This document shows positions 9,622 to 18,684 of a stretch of DNA of 64,000 bases, in pieces. The notes under the pieces are model-generated. The model worked only from the letters and a program-made list of their open reading frames with translations, was not told the DNA's origin and made no database searches. Source of the DNA: Burkholderiaceae bacterium (lineage in GTDB: Bacteria > Pseudomonadota > Gammaproteobacteria > Burkholderiales > Burkholderiaceae_C); contig JAKLLA010000001.1 of the NCBI GenBank assembly GCA_023150375.1, forward strand, positions 124,001 to 188,000, written 5' to 3'. How positions within the stretch are numbered: the stretch's first letter is position 1; the number at the start of each line of letters is the position of its first letter. Position numbers and translations under genes: made by a program.

Positions 9622-9756
9622 CGCGGGCTCGGCTGGGGCGGCAGGAATCGGCAGCGGCAGGCCCGATGATCGCAGCCCGCCGTGACCGGGATGTTCGCCG
9701 GCGGTCGTTGAGGCGTGTTGCCGCCTCTGTAAAGATGAATGTCGGCCGCGCCGCCG

Positions 9757-11886
9757 TCAGGACGCCAGGTCGAGCTGCAGCGGTGCCAGGGCCGGCGCCG
9801 CGGGCGCGGCCACCACCGGGAACCACAGCGTGACCGCCGTGCCGCGACCGAATTCGCTGTGCACCTCGATGCGCCCGCCCAGCAGCTCGACGATTTCCTT
9901 GACGATCGTCATGCCCAGACCGGTGCCCGGGATATTGCCGGAGGTGTCGGCCCGGAAGAAGCGCTCGAACAGCCGGGCCTGCTGCTCGGGCGTCATGCCG
10001 ATGCCCTGGTCGAGCACCCGCAGCCCCACCTCCTCGCGCCGCTCGTCGCGCCGGCGCATCAGCAGCAGGCGGATCGGCGTGTCCTTGGCGGAGTATTTGT
10101 AGGCGTTGGAGATGACGTTGGTCAGCGCCAGCGACAGCTTGGCCTCGTCGACCAGCACGTGCACCGGTTCGTCGGGCAGCTCCGCCTGCACCTTGCGCGG
10201 GTCGTTGTGCACCAGGATGCCGGCCAGCGTCGACTCGACGATCGGCGCCAGGGGCTGGGCGCGGCGGTGGAAGTCCTTGCCGCGGCGCGCCTCGATGCGC
10301 GCCAGGTCGAGCAGCTCGTTGACCAGGTTGATCAGCAGCCCGGCCTGGCGATGGATGGTCGACAGCATGTCCTGGCGCCGCCCCTCGTCGAAGCTGCGCC
10401 GCAGCAGCAGCTCGGTGAAGCCGAAGATGCTCGCCATCGGGGTGCGCAGCTCGTGCGCGGCCATCGACAGGAACTCGCTCTTCATTCGGTCGACTTCCAG
10501 CTCGCGGGTGATGTCGCGGAAGTACATCACCGTCTCGTGCCCGGCACCGCGGCTGTGGCGGATGCGCCGCAGCAGCGTGCGCTGCGTCGGCACGGCCAGG
10601 TGCAGCAGCTCGCCGCCCAGGGCGCGCTGCGGTACTGCGCCGCCCTCGACCAGCGGCAGGGTCTCGACGGCCGCGCCACCCGGCTCGGCCGGCTCGCTGC
10701 CTCGGCAGATCGCCGCCAGCCGGTCGGCCAGCGTGCCCTCGGGCTGCCCCACCAGTTCGGCCGCCGTCAGGCCGGTCATGCGTTCGAAGGCCGGGTTGAC
10801 GATGGTCACCACGCCACGCTCGTCCAGGGCGACGAAGCCGTCGGGACTGAGATCGAAGATGGTGTTGAGCCGCTCGGTGCGCTGCTGCAGCTCCTCGTGG
10901 TTGCGGATGCGCTCGCTGATGTCGGTCTGCACGCCCACGTAGTGCGTCACACGGCCGTCCTCGCGCACCACCGGCGACAGCCGCAGCTCGTTCCAGAAGG
11001 CCACGCCGTCCTTGCGCCGGTTGCGCACCACCACGCGGGTCGAGCGCGAATCGGCGAGGGCCCGGCGGATCTCGTCGACCGTCTCGACGCTGGTCTCCTC
11101 GCCCTGCAGGAAACGGCAGTTGCGCCCGATCACTTCGTCGGCACCGTAGCCGGTGATGCGCCGGAAGGCTGCGTTGGCATAGATCACCGGCTGTCCCGGC
11201 AGCTCCATGCTGGCGATGGTGATGCCGTCGGCCGCGGATTCCAGTGCCCGCTCGCGCAGCAGCAGCTCCTGCTCGGCCCACTTGCTGTCGGTGGTGTCGC
11301 GTACCAGGAAGATGTAGCGGCGACCGCCGCCGGGGACGTCGCAGACGCTGGCCGACACCGCGCAGGGAAAGCCGGTGCCGTCCACACGCAGCCCGTCGGT
11401 GGCCAGGCCCACGACACGCCCGGCAATGCCGTTCTGCGCCATCCAGTCGGCGATGCCCTGGGCGGCGAACATCGGCAGCAGGCGCCCCAGTTCGCTGCCC
11501 AGCAGCTCGTCGGGCGAACGGCCGAAGATGCTCGCGCTGGCGCGGTTGGCCCATTCGATGCGGCCGGACTCGGTGCTGGCGACCATCGCGTCGGGCGCAG
11601 CCTCGCTCAGCGCCGCCGCGAACAGGCCACTGCGGCCCATCCCGGTCTCGGTGGCGCCAGCGCGGCCCGCTGCCCCTGCCGCGACGCGGGCGCGCTGCTG
11701 CCAGGCGGCCAGGCCCAGTGCGGCACCCAGCCCGAGGCCGAATCCGCCCAGCCAGGGCAGCCAGCTGCCGAGGGGTGCGCCGGTCGAGCCGGCCCCGGTC
11801 GCAGCGGCCAGCGCCAGCGGCACCATGCCGCCGAGAGTCAGGGCGGCCAGGCAGGTCCGCAGACCCGGTTTCGGCAGGCGGCGCAT
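9757..11886 (-). CDS. multi-PAS sensor histidine kinase
   Basis: 709-residue kinase. The N-terminus has two closely spaced hydrophobic segments (about residues 10-29 and 40-62) that anchor it in the membrane. Three PAS domains follow, at about 90-210, 215-335 and 340-450. The second carries the NCRFLQGEE segment found in LOV-like and other PAS folds, but I see no complete flavin-binding cysteine motif there. The H-box is MAAHELRTPMASIFGF with His478, followed by an HATPase domain with N-box (LTNVISNAYKYSAKD), DQGIGM and GTGLGMTI. It lies 13 bp downstream of a CheY-like regulator gene and is probably part of one operon with it and the two genes upstream. Confidence 0.88.
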   Translation of the reverse strand: MRRLPKPGLRTCLAALTLGGMVPLALAAATGAGSTGAPLGSWLPWLGGFGLGLGAALGLAAWQQRARVAAGAAGRAGATETGMGRSGLFAAALSEAAPDAMVASTESGRIEWANRASASIFGRSPDELLGSELGRLLPMFAAQGIADWMAQNGIAGRVVGLATDGLRVDGTGFPCAVSASVCDVPGGGRRYIFLVRDTTDSKWAEQELLLRERALESAADGITIASMELPGQPVIYANAAFRRITGYGADEVIGRNCRFLQGEETSVETVDEIRRALADSRSTRVVVRNRRKDGVAFWNELRLSPVVREDGRVTHYVGVQTDISERIRNHEELQQRTERLNTIFDLSPDGFVALDERGVVTIVNPAFERMTGLTAAELVGQPEGTLADRLAAICRGSEPAEPGGAAVETLPLVEGGAVPQRALGGELLHLAVPTQRTLLRRIRHSRGAGHETVMYFRDITRELEVDRMKSEFLSMAAHELRTPMASIFGFTELLLRRSFDEGRRQDMLSTIHRQAGLLINLVNELLDLARIEARRGKDFHRRAQPLAPIVESTLAGILVHNDPRKVQAELPDEPVHVLVDEAKLSLALTNVISNAYKYSAKDTPIRLLLMRRRDERREEVGLRVLDQGIGMTPEQQARLFERFFRADTSGNIPGTGLGMTIVKEIVELLGGRIEVHSEFGRGTAVTLWFPVVAAPAAPALAPLQLDLAS

Positions 11887-11899
11887 CGGGCCTCCAGGG

Positions 11900-12283
11900 T
11901 CAGGACGGCGAGGCGGAAGACACCATGGCCTCCACCCGGTCGATCAGCTCCAGCGGGCTGAAGGGCTTGACCAGGTAGGCGTCGGCGCCGGCGTCCTCGC
12001 CGGCCGCCACGTCGGTGGCCTGGCCACGTGCGGTCAGCATGATCACCTGGATGCCCCCGAGCTGCGGATCCTGCTTGATGTGGCGGCAGACCTGGTAGCC
12101 GTCCAGCAGCCCCGGCATCATCACGTCGAGCAGCATCACGTGCGGTCGCACCGCGCGCGCCAGGTTCAGGCCCGACTCGCCGTCGGAGGCCTCGTGCAGT
12201 TCGAAGTCGCCGAACTCCAGCGTCATGCGGATCAGCTTGCGGATGTCGGCCTGGTCTTCGACGATCAGGATGCGGTGGGTCAT
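11900..12283 (-). CDS. single-domain CheY-like response regulator
   Basis: 127-residue stand-alone receiver domain with no output domain. The acidic pair E9-D10, phosphoacceptor D53 (MLLDVMMPG) and the LTARG/YLVKPFSP switch motifs are complete, so it should accept phosphate. The likely donor is the multi-PAS kinase encoded immediately downstream. The ATG at 12283 is chosen because a clear aaggag sequence precedes it by 7 bp. An upstream in-frame start would add 12 residues without a ribosome-binding site. Confidence 0.9.
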   Translation of the reverse strand: MTHRILIVEDQADIRKLIRMTLEFGDFELHEASDGESGLNLARAVRPHVMLLDVMMPGLLDGYQVCRHIKQDPQLGGIQVIMLTARGQATDVAAGEDAGADAYLVKPFSPLELIDRVEAMVSSASPS

Positions 12284-12329
12284 GTCGGGCTCCTTGGCAG
12301 TCGGTTGGCGCGGGCGCACGCGTCGGCGT

Positions 12330-13433
12330 TCAGTCCGCCGTGCCGGTCTTCGGGGGCTCGGCGCGACGTCGGGCGCTGCGCGCCATCAATTGGGCCATGT
12401 CGCGGGCGTAGCGTTGCGCCTGTTCGACCGACATCTGTGCATCCTGCGTCGCCGGCGCCCCGGCCGGGATTTCGATCACGAAGTCCACCGCGTCGAACTC
12501 GTCCTCGATGCGCACCGAGCCGCCGTGCTGCTCGACCACGTAGCGCGCCAGCGCCATGCCGATGCGCTGCTTCGCGTCGCCCGGGCCGTCGCCCACGCCG
12601 AAAGGCACGAAGGCGCTGCGCCGGTCGTGGTTCGAGACGAACAGGCCACGGTTGCGAGTACGCAACAGCACGCGCGTGCCGGTGCCGCTGAGCGACAGCT
12701 CCACGACCGAGCCGCGCCGGGCCTGCTGCACCACGTGCTCGAGGTACTCGATCACCGCGCGAGACAGCCATTCCGGGCTGCCGTAGACGGTGACCTCCTC
12801 GTCGATGTCCGACAGCGTGATCGTCACGTTGCGGTCCTCCAGCAGCTTCGCCACGCCCTGCAGCGCGCTGCGCACCAGTTCGGCCATCAGGATGCGGTCG
12901 TCGCGGCGGATCGCCCCGCTGCCGAAGACCTTCACCAGGTCGCGCAGCTTGCCCAGCTTGCCCGACAGCGCCTGGGCGTTGCCCGCCATGCGGCTGCCCT
13001 GCAGGCCGTGCAGTGCCCCGCCCGGCGCCACCATCGCCGCAAGGTCGGCCACCAGCAGTTCGATGGGCTGGGCCATCTCCGCCTCGATGTAGCGGATCAG
13101 GTTCTCCAGCGCCTGGGTGTACCAGCGTTCCTCTGAGACATTGTTGAGCACCAGCATCAGGTCGTTGCCCACCGGCGCCGGGATGATCACCGCACGCACC
13201 GTGTCGGGGTTGACCTCCTGGGTGCGGATCTCGAACTGGAACGGCAGCTTCAGCAGCCCTTCGGCGGCGGACTTGATCGCCCGGTCGACGACCGGATCCA
13301 TGAAGGGCCGGCCGAGCATGCAGGGCGTGAGCTGCACCGCCGCCTTGTTGGCATAGCGCACGTTGCCGTTGCGCTGCACCCAGACCACGCCACTCTTGAC
13401 CTGGTCGAACAGGAGGCGGAAGGCGTCGTTCAT
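12330..13433 (-). CDS. PAS-containing degenerate histidine-kinase-like protein
   Basis: 367-residue protein. Residues 1-115 look like a PAS domain (FDQVKSGVVWVQRNGNVRYANKAAVQL). Residues 120-330 have the outline of a kinase core, but key residues are missing. The H-box position reads EAEMAQPI, with Ala in place of the phosphorylated His. The N-box reads LEHVVQQA, without the ATP-chelating Asn, and no DxGxG box is seen. The final GMALARYVVEQHGGSVRIED stretch, equivalent to the G2 region, is kept. I infer a pseudo-kinase or sensor scaffold. Its ATG overlaps the stop of the HTH-REC gene by 4 bp, so the two proteins probably act together. Confidence 0.7.
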   Translation of the reverse strand: MNDAFRLLFDQVKSGVVWVQRNGNVRYANKAAVQLTPCMLGRPFMDPVVDRAIKSAAEGLLKLPFQFEIRTQEVNPDTVRAVIIPAPVGNDLMLVLNNVSEERWYTQALENLIRYIEAEMAQPIELLVADLAAMVAPGGALHGLQGSRMAGNAQALSGKLGKLRDLVKVFGSGAIRRDDRILMAELVRSALQGVAKLLEDRNVTITLSDIDEEVTVYGSPEWLSRAVIEYLEHVVQQARRGSVVELSLSGTGTRVLLRTRNRGLFVSNHDRRSAFVPFGVGDGPGDAKQRIGMALARYVVEQHGGSVRIEDEFDAVDFVIEIPAGAPATQDAQMSVEQAQRYARDMAQLMARSARRRAEPPKTGTAD

Positions 13434-14080
13434 GTCACCACACCCAGCGCCAGGGGTCGACCGCTGCGGCCCAGTTCGGCCTCCACCCAGGTGCGCACCG
13501 CCTGCGCCGGCACCGGCTGGTGCAGCACACGCACCCGCTCGGGCAGGCCGCCGCGCTCGGCGATGTACTGGGGCGACTGGGCCGTGATGGCCAGCACGCG
13601 CATCGAGGCGTAGTCGTTCAGGCTGGCCAGGGTCAGCAGCATGGCGTAGCCGTCGATGTCGGGCATCGACAGGTCGGTGACCAGCAGGTCGGGCACCTTG
13701 CGGCCCAGTTGCAGCATGCCGGTGTAGCCGTTGTTGGCGCCGCGCAGCGAGATCTGGGCGCCCAGCGGCTGCAGGGCGTCCTGCCAGGCCTGCAGCTGGT
13801 CGACCGAGGCGGCCACCATCAGCACGTCCGGCGGCGCGCTGCCGGCGCCGCCCGGGGCGGCACCGGGTTCGGCCGCCGCACGCAGACCGCTGCGCTGCGC
13901 CAGCGCCTCGACCGCGGACAGGCGGATGCGCCGATGCCCGCCCGGGGTGCGGCCGGCCGGCAGGGTGCCGGCCTCGACCCAGAGCTGCACGGTGCGCAGG
14001 GACACCCCCAGCCGCATCGCCGCCTCGCGCGTGGTCAGCAGGGGATCGACAGGGTCTTGGGCGAAATGGGGACGAGACAT
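13430..14080 (-). CDS. MerR-like HTH protein with degenerate receiver domain
   Basis: 216-residue protein with a novel-looking order: DNA-binding domain first, receiver second. Residues 13-65 are a MerR/excisionase-type winged helix (LLTTREAAMRLGVSLRTVQLWVEAG, then GGHRRIR). Residues 85-210 fold like a REC domain with a candidate phosphoacceptor in TDLSMPDIDG. However, the N-terminal acidic pair is replaced by AAS and the conserved Lys by Gln (LHQPVPA), so normal phosphorylation is doubtful. An ATG at 14080 is preferred over a TTG 15 codons upstream. It is translationally coupled to the downstream pseudo-kinase gene. Confidence 0.7.
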   Translation of the reverse strand: MSRPHFAQDPVDPLLTTREAAMRLGVSLRTVQLWVEAGTLPAGRTPGGHRRIRLSAVEALAQRSGLRAAAEPGAAPGGAGSAPPDVLMVAASVDQLQAWQDALQPLGAQISLRGANNGYTGMLQLGRKVPDLLVTDLSMPDIDGYAMLLTLASLNDYASMRVLAITAQSPQYIAERGGLPERVRVLHQPVPAQAVRTWVEAELGRSGRPLALGVVT

Positions 14081-14363
14081 GTAGATGGCCCTCAGGGACG
14101 TGATGGGCGAACTCGAATGGGTCAAGATCGCTGCTCTCCGGTGTTGGTTGGCTGAAGTCGACTGGCTGCTTCTTCGGCAGCCATCCCCCCGCGCCTGAGG
14201 GCCCCGCAGCTACATTTTGTGAAGAACTACGCAATCCGAGAGCGAAATCCGCACATCCGGTGCAGCTAAAGCAATTCCGGCAGCGCCGCGGCCGGGTGCG
14301 GCACCGCGGCACAATCGACGCTCCACGCAACGCCCATCCCGACACGCCCCCCACCGCACTGCG
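14081..14363. other. divergent intergenic region between HTH-REC gene and greB
   Basis: 283 bp with no coding potential on either strand. The part around 14210-14280 is noticeably less GC-rich than its surroundings and presumably holds the two divergent promoters, but I cannot point to convincing -35/-10 pairs. Confidence 0.4.
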
Positions 14364-14936
14364 ATGAGCAAGGCCTTCACGCGCGAAAGCGATGCCGCCG
14401 AAGACGACGACGACGCCCCCCCCGGGCTGCCGCCGCTGCCGGCCGGCGCGCGCAACTATCTGACCCCGCAGGGCCACCGCCGCCTGCGCGAGGAGTTGCT
14501 GCGCCTGCTCGACGAGGAACGGCCGAAGGTCGTAGAGACCGTCTCCTGGGCCGCCAAGAACGGCGACCGGTCCGAGAACGGCGACTACCTCTACGGCAAG
14601 AAACGGCTGCGCGAGATCGACCGGCGCATCCGCTTCCTGACCCGGCGGCTGGACATCGCCGAGGTCGCCGACCCTTCGGCGCACCATGGCAAGGACCAGG
14701 TCTTCTTCGGCGCCACCGTCACCTACGCCAACAGCCGCGGCGAGGAGCGGACCCTCACGATCAAGGGCATCGACGAGGCCGACGCCCTGGCCGGCGAGGT
14801 GAGCTGGGTCTCACCGATCGCGCGCGCCCTGCTCAAGGCGCGCGAAGGCGACGAAGTGCAGCTGATGACCCCGGGCGGGCTGGAGAGGATCGAGGTGATC
14901 GAAGTCCGCTACCCGGCCCCCGACCCTGCGGCCTGA
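14364..14936 (+). CDS. greB: transcription elongation factor GreB
   Basis: Binds the secondary channel of RNA polymerase and stimulates cleavage of backtracked RNA. The N-terminal coiled coil covers about residues 30-100 (NYLTPQGHRRLREELLRLL...KKRLREIDRRIRFLTRRLDIAE) with the acidic tip NGDRSENGDY. The FKBP-like C-terminal domain follows at 110-185, including SPIARALLKAREGDEV. At 190 residues it is longer than GreB of E. coli (158) because of an acidic, proline-rich N-terminal leader, which is common in Burkholderiales. It converges with spoT, 77 bp apart. Confidence 0.93.
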   Translation: MSKAFTRESDAAEDDDDAPPGLPPLPAGARNYLTPQGHRRLREELLRLLDEERPKVVETVSWAAKNGDRSENGDYLYGKKRLREIDRRIRFLTRRLDIAEVADPSAHHGKDQVFFGATVTYANSRGEERTLTIKGIDEADALAGEVSWVSPIARALLKAREGDEVQLMTPGGLERIEVIEVRYPAPDPAA

Positions 14937-15013
14937 CGCGGAAAATCGCCGCCGGCGACCGCGGAACCGGTCACGCCGGGGCGCGCCGCATCAGGCGCGG
15001 CGGGCAGCGGTGC

Positions 15014-17362
15014 TCACGGCTTGACCCGGGCAACCTTGACCACCGCCGGGCAGCGGCGCACCGCGCGCAGCACGTCGGCGAGGTGCTGGCGGTCGCGCAC
15101 CGCCAGCAGCAGCTCCAGCTCCGAGGTCTCGCCCTCGCCGGCCGGATCCATGTCGATGTGCGCGATGTCGGCCTCGGCACCGCTGATCGCCTGGGCCACC
15201 TGGGCCAGCACACCCTTGCCGTTGCGCACCAGCACCAGTACGGCAGTCTGGAAGGCCTGCAGCGGATGCTCGCTCCACTCGACGCCGAGCCAGCGCTCCG
15301 GGTCGCGCTCGAACAGGCGCCGGCCCACCGAGCATTCCGCGGTGTGCACCGTCAGGCCCTCGCCGCGGCCCAGGTAGCCGACGATGGCATCGCCCGGGAT
15401 CGGCCGGCAGCAGGTGGCCAGCCGCAGCGTCGCGTTTTCGCTGCCGTCGATGATGACCATGCCCTGGGAGGGCACGTCCGCCTCCGGCGCGTAGCGCCCC
15501 ATCGTCAGGGTCAGCGCGTCGGGACGCTGGCCGCGCTCGACCATCTGCCGCGCCAGCCGCTTGGCGACGATGCTGGCGATCTTGCGGCCCAGGCCGATGT
15601 CGACGAACAGCTCCCGGCGGTGCCGGTTGCCGCTCCAGCGCGCCAGCGACTGCCACAGCGCGGCATCGGCCTCGTCGGACTCCTCCAGCGAGGGCATCTG
15701 CATGCCCTCGGCGCGCAGCGCCTGGGTGAGCAGCTTCTGGCCGAGTTCGTAGGACTCCTCGGCCTCCATGTTCTTCAGGTGATGGCGGATCTTCGAGCGG
15801 GCCCGCCCGGTGCGCGCGAAGTTCAGCCAGGCCGGGTTCGGGCGCGCAGCCGGGGCGGTGATGATCTCCACCACGTCGCCCGAGCGCAGCTCGGTGCGCA
15901 ACGCCACCGGCTCGCCGTTGACCCGCGCGGCCACGCAGTGGTCGCCCACGCCGGAGTGGATGGCGTAGGCGAAGTCCACCGGCGTGGCCCCCTTGGGCAG
16001 CGCCAGGATCTTGCTCTTGGGCGTGAAGACGTAGACCGACTCGGGAAAGAGGTCGATCTTGACGTGCTCGAGGAACTCGGCCGAATCGCGCGTCTCGCTC
16101 TGGATGTCGATGAGCGACTGCAGCCACAGCTTGCCCATGCGCTGGGCATCCTCGCCCTCGCCGCTCTGGCCGGCCTTGTACATCCAGTGCGCCGCGATGC
16201 CCGCCTCGGCCACCGCGTGCATCGCCTCGGTGCGGATCTGGAACTCCACCGCCGTGCCCAGCGGGCTGACCACGGTGGTATGCAGCGACTGGTAGCCGTT
16301 GGCCTTCGGGATCGCGATGTAGTCCTTGAAGCGCCCCGGCACCGGCTTGTAGAGCTGGTGCAGCACCCCGAGGGCCAGGTAGCAGTCGGGCAGCGAGGGC
16401 ACCACCACCCGGAAGCCGAAGATGTCGCTGACCTGCGCGAAGCTCAGGTGCTTCTCGCGCATCTTGCTGTAGATCGAGTGGATCGTCTTCTCGCGCCCGT
16501 AGATGTGCGCCGGCAGCTCGGCCTGGCGGAAGGCCGCGTCCACCTCGCGCTGCAGCCGTTCGACCAGGTCGCGCCGGTTGCCGCGCGCGCGCTGCACCGC
16601 CTTGGCCAGCGCCGCATGCCGCCAGGGCTGCAGGAAGCGGAAGGACAGCTCCTGCAGCTCGCGGTAGCTCTGGTTCAGGCCGAGGCGGTGGGCGATGGGC
16701 GCATAGATCTCCAGCGTCTCGCGCGCGATGCGGGCCCGCTTGTGCGAGGCCATCGCCTCCATCGTGCGCATGTTGTGCATGCGGTCGGCGAGCTTGATCA
16801 GGATGACGCGCACGTCGCGCGCCATCGCCAGCAGCATCTTGCGGAAGGACTCGGCCTGCGACTCCTCCCGGGTCGAGAACTGCAGCTTGTCCAGCTTGGT
16901 CAGCCCGTCCACCAGCTCGGCGGTGGCCACCCCGAAGCGCTCCACCAGCTCGGCCTTGGTGATGCCGCAGTCCTCCATCGCGTCGTGCATCAGCGCGGCC
17001 ATGATGGCCTGGGCATCGAGCTTCCAGTCGGCGCACAGGCCCGCCACCGCGATGGGATGGGTGATGTAGGGCTCGCCGCTGGCGCGGAACTGCCCCAGGT
17101 GGGCCTCGTCGGCAAACCGGTAGGCCTCGCGCACCCGCCGCAGGTCGGCCGCCTCGAGATAGTCCAGCTTGGCACTGAGCTGGGCGAAGCTCACCGTGCT
17201 CTCGCCATGCCCGGCCAGTGCCCCGTTGGCCGCCGGCTGCGGGCGCGCCGGACGCGCCTCCAGCGTGGCCACGTCCGACGCGGGCTCGGCACCGCGCCGA
17301 CCCCGGCCGGCCCAGGGCGGCGTGAACATGCGGCGGAGAACATCGGCAGCGCGGGACACCAT
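15014..17362 (-). CDS. spoT: bifunctional (p)ppGpp synthetase/hydrolase
   Basis: Controls the stringent response by making and degrading (p)ppGpp. The HD hydrolase domain has H102 and the HDAMED motif at 126-131. The synthetase domain includes REKTIHSIYSKM and RFKDYIAIPKANGYQSLH; the RxKD motif marks bifunctional enzymes, whereas synthetase-only RelA carries ExDD. A TGS domain (KSKILALPKGATPVDFAYAIHSGVGD), a helical region and a C-terminal ACT domain (VLVLVRNGKGVLAQVAQAI) follow. The length of 782 residues is slightly above average because of a 60-residue Pro/Ala-rich N-terminus. It is the last gene of the gmk-rpoZ-spoT series. Confidence 0.95.
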   Translation of the reverse strand: MVSRAADVLRRMFTPPWAGRGRRGAEPASDVATLEARPARPQPAANGALAGHGESTVSFAQLSAKLDYLEAADLRRVREAYRFADEAHLGQFRASGEPYITHPIAVAGLCADWKLDAQAIMAALMHDAMEDCGITKAELVERFGVATAELVDGLTKLDKLQFSTREESQAESFRKMLLAMARDVRVILIKLADRMHNMRTMEAMASHKRARIARETLEIYAPIAHRLGLNQSYRELQELSFRFLQPWRHAALAKAVQRARGNRRDLVERLQREVDAAFRQAELPAHIYGREKTIHSIYSKMREKHLSFAQVSDIFGFRVVVPSLPDCYLALGVLHQLYKPVPGRFKDYIAIPKANGYQSLHTTVVSPLGTAVEFQIRTEAMHAVAEAGIAAHWMYKAGQSGEGEDAQRMGKLWLQSLIDIQSETRDSAEFLEHVKIDLFPESVYVFTPKSKILALPKGATPVDFAYAIHSGVGDHCVAARVNGEPVALRTELRSGDVVEIITAPAARPNPAWLNFARTGRARSKIRHHLKNMEAEESYELGQKLLTQALRAEGMQMPSLEESDEADAALWQSLARWSGNRHRRELFVDIGLGRKIASIVAKRLARQMVERGQRPDALTLTMGRYAPEADVPSQGMVIIDGSENATLRLATCCRPIPGDAIVGYLGRGEGLTVHTAECSVGRRLFERDPERWLGVEWSEHPLQAFQTAVLVLVRNGKGVLAQVAQAISGAEADIAHIDMDPAGEGETSELELLLAVRDRQHLADVLRAVRRCPAVVKVARVKP

Positions 17363-17466
17363 ATGCCCACACTCTACCGTGGACGCGGGTGCCCCGACCA
17401 GTTCGGGGCCACCCGGGAGGCCCGGCCGATCACGCCGGCACCCGGGGCGCCGGCCAGAATGGAAAC

Positions 17467-17492
17467 GGGCACGCGGCCGAAGCCGCGTGCCC
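17467..17492 (-). terminator. GC-rich hairpin with UUCG loop between rpoZ and spoT
   Basis: A perfect 11-bp stem (gggcacgcggc / gccgcgtgccc) closes a TTCG tetraloop when read on the minus strand, about 50 bp after the rpoZ stop and 105 bp before spoT. It is followed by GTTTCCATT, only a weak U-tract. It could therefore be a leaky terminator or an RNA-stability hairpin setting the ratio of rpoZ to spoT message. Confidence 0.5.
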
Positions 17493-17540
17493 GATCGGGT
17501 CAGCCTGTCCCGGGCCCGGGCGCCGGGCCCGGCACGTGGG

Positions 17541-17744
17541 TCAGGTCGGGACCTTGCGCAGCATCTCGATGCCCACCTCGCCGGCGGCGATCTCGCGCAG
17601 GGCGGTCACACCGGGCTTGTTCTTGGTCTCGATGCGCGGGGCGTGGCCCTGGCTCAGCATGCGCGCCCGGTAGGTCGCCGCCAGCACCAGCTGGAAGCGG
17701 TTGGGGATCTTGTGCAGGCAGTCTTCGACGGTGATGCGGGCCAT
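17541..17744 (-). CDS. rpoZ: RNA polymerase omega subunit
   Basis: 67-residue subunit that assists assembly of beta' into RNA polymerase. It starts [28 protein letters not shown] and contains the family's conserved [10 protein letters not shown]. Position between gmk and spoT is the standard order in proteobacteria and confirms the call. The gap to gmk is 58 bp. Confidence 0.96.
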   Translation of the reverse strand: MARITVEDCLHKIPNRFQLVLAATYRARMLSQGHAPRIETKNKPGVTALREIAAGEVGIEMLRKVPT

Positions 17745-17802
17745 GGCAGGGTGCTGTGTCTTCGGAGTCGGCCACCGCCCGGCACGACGGCCGCAGCGAG
17801 GG

Positions 17803-18465
17803 TCAGGTCAGCGCCAGCGCATCGAACACGGCAGGTCGGCTGCGACGCTGAGCCGCATATTTTAGCCGCTGCGCGTGCACGATGGTCTTCAGGTCGAACA
17901 GCGCGGTCTCGAACAGGGCGTTCACCACGATGTAGTCGAACTGCCGCGCCTGCGCCACCTCGACGCGGGCGTTGGCCATGCGCTGCTCGATCACCGCCGG
18001 CGCGTCCTCGCCGCGGCGCTGCAGGCGCTGGCGCAGTTCCTCCCACGACGGCGGCAGGATGAAGATCAGCACCGCCTGCGCGAACAGGCGCTTGATCTGC
18101 AGCGCGCCCTGGAAATCGATCTCCAGCACCACGTCCTCGCCGGCGCGCAGGCGCGCCTCGATGGCCTGGCGCGAGGTGCCGTAGCGGTTGCCATGCACCT
18201 GGGCCCATTCGTAGAAGTCGCCGCGCGCGATCATCGCGTCGAAGGTCGGGTTGTCGACGAACCAGTACTCGCGCCCGTGCTGCTCCTGGCCGCGGGGCGC
18301 CCGGGTGGTGTGCGACACCGACACCGCCAGGCGGGCGTCGAGTTCCAGCAGCGCCTTGACCAGGCTGGACTTGCCGGCACCGGAGGGCGCTGCGACGACG
18401 AAGAGGTTGCCGGCGTAGTCCGGCGCCACGGGCTGGGCCGTGCTGGAGGGGGTCTCGGAGGTCAT
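17803..18465 (-). CDS. gmk: guanylate kinase
   Basis: Phosphorylates GMP to GDP with ATP and is essential for guanine nucleotide and (p)ppGpp precursor supply. The P-loop APSGAGKSS lies at residues 26-34, the GMP-binding [17 protein letters not shown] segment at 52-68, and the lid region around [15 protein letters not shown]. The ATG at 18465 gives the normal length (220 residues); the reading frame stays open upstream only because of island DNA. In relatives it follows yicC directly. Here a 23-kb island begins 28 bp before the gmk start codon, so its original promoter arrangement has been broken. Confidence 0.96.
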   Translation of the reverse strand: MTSETPSSTAQPVAPDYAGNLFVVAAPSGAGKSSLVKALLELDARLAVSVSHTTRAPRGQEQHGREYWFVDNPTFDAMIARGDFYEWAQVHGNRYGTSRQAIEARLRAGEDVVLEIDFQGALQIKRLFAQAVLIFILPPSWEELRQRLQRRGEDAPAVIEQRMANARVEVAQARQFDYIVVNALFETALFDLKTIVHAQRLKYAAQRRSRPAVFDALALT

Positions 18466-18492
18466 GGAAGACGGCTGCGGGTTTGGATGGCG

Positions 18493-18517
18493 CTCACTCG
18501 ATGTTCTGCACCTGCTC
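18493..18517. repeat. island attachment site, gmk side (25-bp direct repeat, copy 1)
   Basis: Identical over 25 bp to 41681-41705 and different immediately outside on both sides. It encodes, on the minus strand, the residues EQVQNIE plus a stop, that is, the terminal piece of yicC left at the far end of the island. Confidence 0.9.
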
Positions 18518-18575
18518 AGGGAGATCGGCCGGGAAGGCGCATGGATGCTGGGTTTCCGCGTTCGGGCTCTCGGGC

Positions 18576-18595
18576 GGGTACACGTGTGGGTACAC
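18576..18595 (+). repeat. paired gggtacac boxes, left island end (candidate integrase arm sites)
   Basis: Two direct copies of gggtacac (18576-18583 and 18588-18595), starts 12 bp apart, 58 bp inside the left attachment repeat. The same pair with the same 12-bp spacing and orientation, again followed by ggaaat, occurs at 41554-41573 near the right end. Matching repeats at both ends of an integrase element are typical of arm-type integrase binding sites. Confidence 0.6.
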
Positions 18596-18684
18596 AGGAA
18601 ATGGGGGCTGGAGCCGGTGTCTGCTCCGCACAACAGACCGAGCCACGAGTCTAGCCCCGACGACTTGCAAACACGAGCCGCGCA

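Noticed and set aside
5866-9669. A 1267-residue open frame on the plus strand
   Set aside because: It is antisense to the kinase and regulator genes and out of frame with the MATE gene, with no family-like segment.
6311-11554. A 1747-residue open frame on the minus strand
   Set aside because: It lies out of frame over the MATE, two-component and PAS-kinase genes; its product is Arg/Ala/Gly-rich low-complexity sequence. Long spurious frames are common at this GC content.
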